Below, in pieces: positions 1-4,576 of a stretch of DNA of 6,041 nucleotides; the first letter of the stretch is position 1, and each line of letters starts with the position of its first letter. The translations under genes were made by a program, and so were the position numbers. Origin of the DNA: Phycisphaerales bacterium (GTDB taxonomy: Bacteria; Planctomycetota; Phycisphaerae; Phycisphaerales; SM1A02); the NCBI GenBank assembly GCA_018882625.1, contig VERO01000150.1, positions 1-6,041 on the forward strand, in the 5' to 3' direction. A model generated the notes under the pieces. That model ran no database searches. It worked only from the letters and a program-made list of their open reading frames with translations, and was not told the origin of the DNA.

Positions 1-54
1 GCCTAGGCGCCGTCGGCGCGTGTGACTCATCCGCCTCCGCACACGCACCATGCG

Positions 55-88
55 GCCGACCGGTCGGGCCATCGCCCGGCCGGTCGGC
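55..88 (+). terminator. Strong hairpin upstream of prfC (possible terminator or leader structure)
   Basis: The arms at 55-69 (GCCGACCGGTCGGGC) and 74-88 (GCCCGGCCGGTCGGC) pair along all 15 positions, with a single T64-G79 wobble, around the loop CATC (70-73). Only three T residues follow (89-91), so it is a weak match to a classical intrinsic terminator. It could end transcription of a gene lying left of the window, or fold in the 5' leader of prfC. It falls inside the upstream in-frame extension of prfC, which argues that the extension is not translated. The pairing is read directly from the sequence; the role is inferred. Confidence 0.4.
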
Positions 89-130
89 TTTGATGCGGGC
101 GCAGTACTCTCGGGGGCGGATGTGCGCATC

Positions 131-1774
131 ATGAGCCCGACCGAACTGCCCAGGCGCGCCTTCGCCATCATCTCGCACCCGGACGCCGGCAAGACGACGC
201 TCACGGAGAAGTTCCTGCTCTACGGAGGCGCGATCGAGCTCGCAGGAACCGTCACCTCCCGCAAGCACCAGCGCGCGACGGCCTCTGACTGGATGGAGCT
301 CGAGCGGCAGCGCGGCATCTCGATCAGCTCGACGCTGCTGCAGTTCGACTACGGCGGGTTCCGCGTCAACCTGCTCGACACGCCGGGCCACCAGGACTTC
401 TCCGAGGACACGTACCGCGTCCTCACGGCCGTGGACTCGGCGGTCATGGTGATCGACGCTGCAGCGGGCGTCGAGTCCCAGACCCGGAAGCTCTTCGAGG
501 TCTGCCGCCGCCGCGGCGTGCCGATCTTCACGTTCATGAACAAGTGCGACAGGCCAACGCGCCCGCCGCTCGACTTGGTGGACGAGCTCGAGAAGACGCT
601 CGGCATTGGCGCGTTCCCCGTGAACTGGCCCATAGGAACCGGGCCGTCGTTCAGAGGCGTCTACGACCGCCTGGCGCGGCAGCTGCACCTCTTCGAGAGA
701 ACCCCGTATGGCGCGTACGTGGCACCCACGCAGGTGGGTGGCCTCGATGATCCGGCCCTGCTCGCGAGGCTCGACCACTCCAGCCATGCGGAGTCGCTCG
801 ACGAGGTGCGGATGCTCGACGAGACGGGCGGCGCGGGCGGGAGCTTCGACGCGGAAGCCGTGCGGGCTGGGCGGCTCACGCCTGTGTACTTCGGCAGCGC
901 CATCAGCAACTTCGGCGTGCAGCTCCTGCTTGACGGCTTCCTCCGGCACTCGAGTCCGCCGACCGCCCGCACGTCGCGTCGCGGTCCGGTCTGCCCGGAG
1001 GACCCGAAGTTCAGCGGGTTCGTCTTCAAGATCCAGGCCAACATGGATCCGCGTCACCGTGACCGCATCGCGTTCGTGCGCGTGGTGTCAGGCACCTTCA
1101 CGCGAGACATGCAGGCTGTGCACGTGCAGAGCGGACGCCGGGTGCGGCTCGGCAACGCGACGAAGCTGTTCGGCAACCAGCGCGAGACCGTGGACCATGC
1201 GGTCGCCGGGGACGTCGTGGGTCTGGTGGGCAACGACCTCTTCGGCATCGGCGACACGCTGAGCGAGGACCGCGCGATTCAGTTCGACGAGATCCCCGAG
1301 TTCACGCCGGAGGTGTTCGCGTACCTGCACAATCCCCAGCCCGGCAACTCCAAGAAGTTCAACCTGGGACTTGATCAGCTGCTGCGCGAGGGTGTCGCGC
1401 GCCGCTTCGAGGTGGTGGGCGGCGCACAGAAGGTCACCCTGCTCGCCGCGGTAGGCACGCTGCAGTTCGAGGTTCTCACGCACAGGCTGCTGGCTGAGTA
1501 CGGGGCGGAGTCGCGCGTCGAGACGGCACCGTGGTCCGTCGCCCGCTGGTGGCGCTTCAAGGGCCAGCAGGCGCGCGCGGCCGATGCCCTCGAGGAGGCG
1601 CTGCCTGAGATCCCTCAGGGCGCGAGGCTCGCCGTCGATGACCGCGGCCGGAGCGTGGTGCTGTTCAGCGACCAGTGGTTGCTGAAGTTCTTTGGCGACC
1701 GCAACCCGGCCGTCGAGGTGTCGCCGATTCCCTTCGACAAGCCCGCGGCGATCGCGCTCGACGCGACCGGCTGA
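131..1774 (+). CDS. prfC: Peptide chain release factor 3 (RF3), translational GTPase
   Basis: RF3 is a cytoplasmic GTPase that removes RF1/RF2 from the ribosome after peptide release, recycling them in translation termination. From the ATG at 131 the protein has 547 residues, close to the roughly 530 of E. coli RF3. The G domain comes first: P-loop HPDAGKTT at 16-23, a switch I/G2 segment ending RQRGISI near 60-65, DTPGH at 83-87 and NKCD at 137-140. RF3 usually has NKLD at the last motif. A beta-barrel domain II starts near residue 293 (SGFVFKIQANMDP), and the RF3-type C-terminal domain includes LQFEV near 444 followed by a SVARWW segment. The frame is also open back to an ATG at 50, but those 27 extra residues are Arg/Gly-rich, lie over a strong hairpin and precede the normal RF3 N-terminus (PRRAFAIISHPD), so 131 is preferred. 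Neither start has a good Shine-Dalgarno. The gene converges with the next one 22 bp away. Identification is secure; only the start is uncertain. Confidence 0.95.
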   Translation: MSPTELPRRAFAIISHPDAGKTTLTEKFLLYGGAIELAGTVTSRKHQRATASDWMELERQRGISISSTLLQFDYGGFRVNLLDTPGHQDFSEDTYRVLTAVDSAVMVIDAAAGVESQTRKLFEVCRRRGVPIFTFMNKCDRPTRPPLDLVDELEKTLGIGAFPVNWPIGTGPSFRGVYDRLARQLHLFERTPYGAYVAPTQVGGLDDPALLARLDHSSHAESLDEVRMLDETGGAGGSFDAEAVRAGRLTPVYFGSAISNFGVQLLLDGFLRHSSPPTARTSRRGPVCPEDPKFSGFVFKIQANMDPRHRDRIAFVRVVSGTFTRDMQAVHVQSGRRVRLGNATKLFGNQRETVDHAVAGDVVGLVGNDLFGIGDTLSEDRAIQFDEIPEFTPEVFAYLHNPQPGNSKKFNLGLDQLLREGVARRFEVVGGAQKVTLLAAVGTLQFEVLTHRLLAEYGAESRVETAPWSVARWWRFKGQQARAADALEEALPEIPQGARLAVDDRGRSVVLFSDQWLLKFFGDRNPAVEVSPIPFDKPAAIALDATG

Positions 1775-1796
1775 TGGATCGCACGATCGGAGCCCG

Positions 1797-3335
1797 CTAC
1801 TGCGGAGGCACCAGGCCCCACCGCGCGAGCAGGGATGTGAGGTCAGGCCCACCGACCGACCCGTCACCGTCGAGGTCACCGTAGGGAGGGGACGGAGTGC
1901 CCCACATGGCGAGCAGCGCCGTCAGGTCGAATCCGTCGACCGTCCCGTCGAGGTTGAGGTCGCCGTACCGCAGCTCGCAGCGGTCGAGGCTGCCGTTGGC
2001 GTTCATGTCCTCCGCGCCTGATTCCAGTTCGCACTCGTCATCAAGCCCGTTCGAGTCGCAGTCTCGGATGGCACGCCGGTAGTCGAGCCGCACCTGAAGC
2101 GTCGCCGATGGGCAGGAGGCGCTGGTGGCGTTCGCGCCGGGAATCAGCATGACGTCCACTGACCCGTCAGCGGTCACCGCAGACAGGATGCCCGCGGGCA
2201 CCGCGACCTGCGCTGAGGATGGGGTGCTCATGCAGTGAACGACATCGGAGCCCGCGCCGAACACGGTGCCCACAATCACGCCGTCCAGCGCCACGCGCAG
2301 GAACCTCGTGGCATCGCCGATCTCGCCGCGTGCCGTCACCGTGATGACGCCATCTGATACCGATGGCGCCAGGCCTCTCAGCGACCAGACCGGATCCTGC
2401 ATGAACGCAAAGGGCGCAAGCTCGCCGCTCTGGTGCCACTGGCGCGTCAGCGGGCACGCGATGGCGAGCGAGTGCCGGTGCCCTGACCCAATGCGCGTGG
2501 ATCCAGCGGCCCCGTCGGGCACGCTGCACTCGCCAAATCCGTTGTGCCCCCACGCCACCACGCGACCGTCGTTGTCGAGGGCGACCGTGTGACGCCAGCC
2601 CGCAGCCACGGCGATCACGCCCGTGAGTCCCGGTGGCACGGTTGCCTGGCCGAAGTCGTTGAGGCCCCAGCAGCGCACAAGCCCCTCTCGGGTCAGCGCC
2701 ACAGTGTGGCGATCGCCCGCGGCGACACTCACCACATCAGTCAGGCCCTGCGGAGGCCTGTTCTGCCCGCTTGCCTCGAGACCCCAGACACGGACCGTGC
2801 CCCACACCAGCAGTGCGGCGACGTGCATCTCACCGGCCGAAGCCTGCAGGACGGGCGGCATTCCGCTCGGCGGATTGCACTGGCCGTACCCGTTGGCCCC
2901 CCAGCATCGGACGGCTCCCGCCGCGTCGATCGCGAGCGAGAAGTTCCCGCCAGCGTCCACCCTCACGGCAGGCGGCATTCCGGACGGCGGCACGCACTGG
3001 CCCTCCGAGTTGCGGCCAAAGCCCCTCACCGCACCGCTGCGCAGGAGCGCAAGCGTGTGGTAATGGCCTGCTGCAACCTGGACGGCATCGGTCACGGAGG
3101 GAGGCACGTTGCACTGGCCGCTCGAGTTGAGTCCACGGCATGCCACCGATCCGTCAGCACGAAGCTCGACGGTGTGCCCAAAGCCTCCATCAACCTGCAC
3201 GATTGCGGCCAGCGACGGGGGGTCGTCGCACTGCCCATGGTCGTTGAGACCCCACGCCACCACGGATACGTCCGCGCCCGCATGCGCGCATGACACAAGC
3301 GCGGCCAGTCCTGCGAGCAGCGCGCAACCTCGCAT
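1797..3335 (-). CDS. Secreted seven-blade RCC1-repeat protein with dockerin-like C-terminus
   Basis: The 512-residue product has a signal peptide at 1-19 (short basic start, hydrophobic core, AHA before Gly20). Seven RCC1-type blades then run from about 28 to 300, with the WG position at 28, 67, 106, 145, 184, 223 and 262, exactly 39 residues apart. The blade pattern is WGxNxxGQCxxPP, then VxVAAGxxHTxAL, then DGxV. A probable beta-sandwich of no recognised family spans about 301-420. A Cys-rich Asp/Asn segment (C426 DSNGLDDEC434, then C453) follows, and finally two dockerin/EF-hand-like loops at 459-470 and 487-498, each followed by a DLT.LLA.WG helix. RCC1 repeats fold as a propeller; this short-repeat type with a dockerin-like tail is common in predicted secreted planctomycete proteins, whose functions are mostly unknown. 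The loops probably bind calcium and may mediate attachment or sorting (inference). The frame is open further upstream to 3518, but only the ATG at 3335 places the signal peptide at the N-terminus. No strong Shine-Dalgarno is visible. The stop is TAG. Confidence 0.87.
   Translation of the reverse strand: MRGCALLAGLAALVSCAHAGADVSVVAWGLNDHGQCDDPPSLAAIVQVDGGFGHTVELRADGSVACRGLNSSGQCNVPPSVTDAVQVAAGHYHTLALLRSGAVRGFGRNSEGQCVPPSGMPPAVRVDAGGNFSLAIDAAGAVRCWGANGYGQCNPPSGMPPVLQASAGEMHVAALLVWGTVRVWGLEASGQNRPPQGLTDVVSVAAGDRHTVALTREGLVRCWGLNDFGQATVPPGLTGVIAVAAGWRHTVALDNDGRVVAWGHNGFGECSVPDGAAGSTRIGSGHRHSLAIACPLTRQWHQSGELAPFAFMQDPVWSLRGLAPSVSDGVITVTARGEIGDATRFLRVALDGVIVGTVFGAGSDVVHCMSTPSSAQVAVPAGILSAVTADGSVDVMLIPGANATSASCPSATLQVRLDYRRAIRDCDSNGLDDECELESGAEDMNANGSLDRCELRYGDLNLDGTVDGFDLTALLAMWGTPSPPYGDLDGDGSVGGPDLTSLLARWGLVPPQ
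2436..3254 (-). repeat. Seven tandem 117-bp (39-codon) RCC1 blade repeats
   Basis: The coding repeat has a strict 117-bp period: 7 x 117 = 819 bp from the first WG codon (Trp28) through residue 300. Four of the five TGG codons at the blade-start position were located directly on the complement (ends at 2903, 2786, 2669 and 2552), each 117 bp from the next, and the first is at 3254. In blades 2 and 3 the Trp is replaced by Arg67 and Phe106. Most units are diverged at DNA level. Blades 3 and 4 still share PPSGMPP and an identical 12-bp block, GGCGGCATTCCG, at 2854-2865 and 2971-2982 on the plus strand, exactly one period apart. This is a protein-repeat array and not a CRISPR or satellite array. 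Confidence 0.9.
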
Positions 3336-3427
3336 CGACACCCCAAGCGGAGACCGGCAGCGGGCGGCCGTGCCTCCGTACGTCACTGACCGAGCCTCGC
3401 GTTCCATACTCGCACACAGCCCCTCGC

Positions 3428-3509
3428 GGCGCCGGCATTTGAGGCTGCAGCGGCAATCCGAGCCATGTTTTCGCGGCCACACGGCGTGAGACTGCCGAAT
3501 GCCGGTGCC
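3428..3509. repeat. Spaced 12-bp inverted repeat in the divergent spacer
   Basis: The left arm GGCGCCGGCATT (3428-3439) is complementary to the right arm AATGCCGGTGCC (3498-3509) at 11 of 12 positions, and the twelfth is a G-T wobble (3431/3506). The spacer between the arms is 58 bases (3440-3497). This could be a pair of operator half-sites or an RNA fold, or it could be a chance match in GC-rich DNA. Confidence 0.4.
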
Positions 3510-3533
3510 ACGACCCACTCTGTGATGGCGGTC

Positions 3534-3540
3534 AGGAGAT
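3534..3540 (+). promoter_or_regulatory. Shine-Dalgarno AGGAGAT that decides the membrane-protein start
   Basis: AGGAG at 3534-3538 lies 10 bases before the ATG at 3549. The upstream in-frame ATG codons at 3465 and 3525 have no comparable site, so 3549 is taken as the start. Confidence 0.65.
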
Positions 3541-3548
3541 CCACATCG

Positions 3549-4037
3549 ATGCAGAGCACGCGCAGGTTGATCCCCTCAGGGACCGCTTCGGCAGGGGGGT
3601 CGCCTGCGCCGCGAACGGCCCGCCGTCTGTGGTGGCGTCACACGGGGATGTGCGTGGCGATCACGTGCGTGATGCTTGCCGTCATGCGCTGGTGGTCGTG
3701 GGCATGGGCGCCCGCGTCAGTGGTCGCGATCCTCTACCTCATGTACGCATCGCTCGAGATGGCCGACTCGAGGTCTCGGGCGCTGCGCGACTCGCTCATT
3801 TCGGGTCCGCGCCCTGCCACCCGGGCGGTGCTCGTCGAGCGCGAGCGGATTGGAACGCGGATCCTCGTCACCCTGCTGGCTGGCATCTGCGCGATGGGTT
3901 TGGTCGTGGCGGCGCTGGTGCTCGACTCAAGTGTCCTCGGCATCGGCACTGCCATGGCATTCGGGATGGTCGTGTTCGTCGGGCTGCCCACGTGGGCCGC
4001 CGTCGTGGGCGACAGCATGCCGCAGGACAGGCGCTGA
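3549..4037 (+). CDS. Small four-helix membrane protein, function unknown
   Basis: I do not recognise a family. From the ATG at 3549 the protein has 162 residues. A basic, Pro/Ser-rich N-terminus (residues 1-31, with the clusters TRR and TARRLWWRH) is followed by four probable membrane segments at about 32-46, 50-70, 104-125 and 129-154. A charged loop at about 71-103 between the second and third segments carries MADSRSRALRDSL and VERERIGTR. The helices therefore form two hairpins joined by a hydrophilic loop. By the positive-inside rule the basic N-terminus, the Arg-rich loop and the C-terminus (PQDRR) would be cytoplasmic. No catalytic motif is visible. The gene stands alone on its strand and converges with the DoxX-family gene across only 5 bp. 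A longer form starting at 3465 is possible but lacks a ribosome binding site. That it is a real gene is likely: it has a good Shine-Dalgarno and coherent hydrophobic segments. Confidence 0.72.
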   Translation: MQSTRRLIPSGTASAGGSPAPRTARRLWWRHTGMCVAITCVMLAVMRWWSWAWAPASVVAILYLMYASLEMADSRSRALRDSLISGPRPATRAVLVERERIGTRILVTLLAGICAMGLVVAALVLDSSVLGIGTAMAFGMVVFVGLPTWAAVVGDSMPQDRR

Positions 4038-4042
4038 GGGGA

Positions 4043-4462
4043 TCACGTGCCGGGCTTCATGCCCAGCAGGATCACCGCACCGACTGACAGGATGAAGTAG
4101 GGGACCAGCGCCGCTGCGCCCGCATAGTCCTTGGCCAGTCGCTGGCCGAAGAACAGCATCACGATGTTGAGGGCTGCGAGCTGCGCGCCACGAAGCGCGA
4201 GCGCGGTGTCTCCGGAGATTGCGATCTGGGCAGCGCCGAGTGCGCAGATCGCCCCAGCAGCGCACTCCGTGACGAGGATCGTCGCGAGCATCGGCGTCAC
4301 AAGCGAGCGCAGCGGGCTCTTGGCGAAGTGCCCCGTGAGCCACTGGAGGTTCCCGCGGAAGTCCACCACCTTGTCGATGCCGGACTGGAGGAAGAGGATG
4401 GCCAGCAGCGCCGCGGCGAGCAGTTGCGCGGAGGCGATCGGTTCGAGCAATCGTTCAAGCAT
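4043..4462 (-). CDS. DoxX-family integral membrane protein
   Basis: The product has 139 residues with four predicted membrane helices at about 9-28, 52-78, 88-107 and 114-134. The segment after helix 1 (LFLQSGIDKVVDF, residues 23-35) matches the 'SG..K' signature that follows the first helix of DoxX/DoxD-like proteins. Length and helix count also fit that family. DoxX homologues are small inner-membrane proteins. Members have been associated with thiosulfate:quinone oxidoreductase subunits in archaea and with redox or oxidative-stress membrane complexes in other bacteria; the biochemical role of most is unknown. The gene is transcribed away from katG across a 114-bp spacer, so a shared peroxide-stress role is possible but inferred. 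The Shine-Dalgarno is weak (only AGGG some distance upstream). The stop is TGA and lies 5 bp from the stop of the converging membrane-protein gene. MauE/DoxX-like relatives are the main alternative label. Confidence 0.8.
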   Translation of the reverse strand: MLERLLEPIASAQLLAAALLAILFLQSGIDKVVDFRGNLQWLTGHFAKSPLRSLVTPMLATILVTECAAGAICALGAAQIAISGDTALALRGAQLAALNIVMLFFGQRLAKDYAGAAALVPYFILSVGAVILLGMKPGT

Positions 4463-4576
4463 CGTGGAAACCCTGAATCGTCGGTGGTGATGGGCGGCGC
4501 ACGGTGCCGCAGCCGTCGAGCGCGGCTATCGTATCTCTCCCACTCGTTACGTCCCCCACACCCAGGAGAGCAGACG
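4463..4576. promoter_or_regulatory. 114-bp divergent doxX-katG promoter region
   Basis: Both genes must be driven from this short spacer unless katG belongs to a longer transcript, which the strand layout excludes on the left. Two short adjacent hairpins can be drawn: 4494-4499 with 4505-4510 (GCGGCG/TGCCGC, one wobble, 5-base loop) and 4511-4515 with 4523-4527 (AGCCG/CGGCT, 7-base loop). A TATCGT at 4527-4532 is a possible but weak -10 element for katG, with no matching -35. I saw no clear OxyR or Fur/PerR box by eye. No regulator gene lies next to katG in this window. Confidence 0.4.
4564..4570 (+). promoter_or_regulatory. Shine-Dalgarno AGGAGAG for katG
   Basis: AGGAGAG sits 6 bases before the ATG at 4577. 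This spacing is near ideal and fixes the katG start. It predicts efficient translation, as expected for an abundant stress enzyme. Confidence 0.75.

Larger units (their letters stand above)
3336..3548. promoter_or_regulatory. 213-bp divergent intergenic region
   Basis: This spacer separates the start of the secreted RCC1 protein gene (leftward) from the start of the small membrane protein gene (rightward), so promoters for both are expected here. I could not identify a convincing -35/-10 pair on either strand. It holds a 12-bp inverted repeat described separately and a Shine-Dalgarno sequence at its right end. Both neighbouring reading frames stay open into it, but the signal peptide on one side and the Shine-Dalgarno on the other argue that it is non-coding. 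Confidence 0.4.

Noticed and set aside
7..19. Short hairpin GGCGCC/GGCGC at the left edge
   Set aside because: The stem has 5 pairs and no T tract follows, so it is not distinguishable from GC-rich background.
1769..1794. Possible bidirectional terminator between the converging prfC and RCC1 genes
   Set aside because: Only GATC/GATC (1777-1780 with 1785-1788) and GGCT/AGCC (1769-1772 with 1791-1794) pair, with an unequal internal bulge and no T tract on either strand.
1088..1879. Open frame of 263 codons on the minus strand opposite prfC and running into the RCC1 gene's 3' end
   Set aside because: It is antisense to conserved RF3 sequence, overlaps the end of the neighbouring gene in another frame, and has low-complexity Arg/Leu/Glu composition with no motif.
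2436..3254. CRISPR-like regular spacing
   Set aside because: The 117-bp periodicity is fully explained by in-frame protein repeats; there are no identical direct repeats separated by unique spacers.
2544..3293. Open frame of 249 codons on the plus strand opposite the RCC1 repeats
   Set aside because: Its repetitive appearance is a reflection of the 117-bp repeat on the other strand. There is no Shine-Dalgarno or recognisable domain.
3336..3518. N-terminal extension of the RCC1 protein by 61 residues
   Set aside because: The extension is Arg/Cys-rich and would bury the signal peptide that begins at the ATG at 3335. It also covers the divergent spacer.
4049..4067. Hairpin GGGC-ttcat-GCCC near the convergent stop codons of the two membrane-protein genes
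   Set aside because: It lies within the DoxX coding sequence, has a 4-pair core with an internal mismatch, and has no T tract on either strand.
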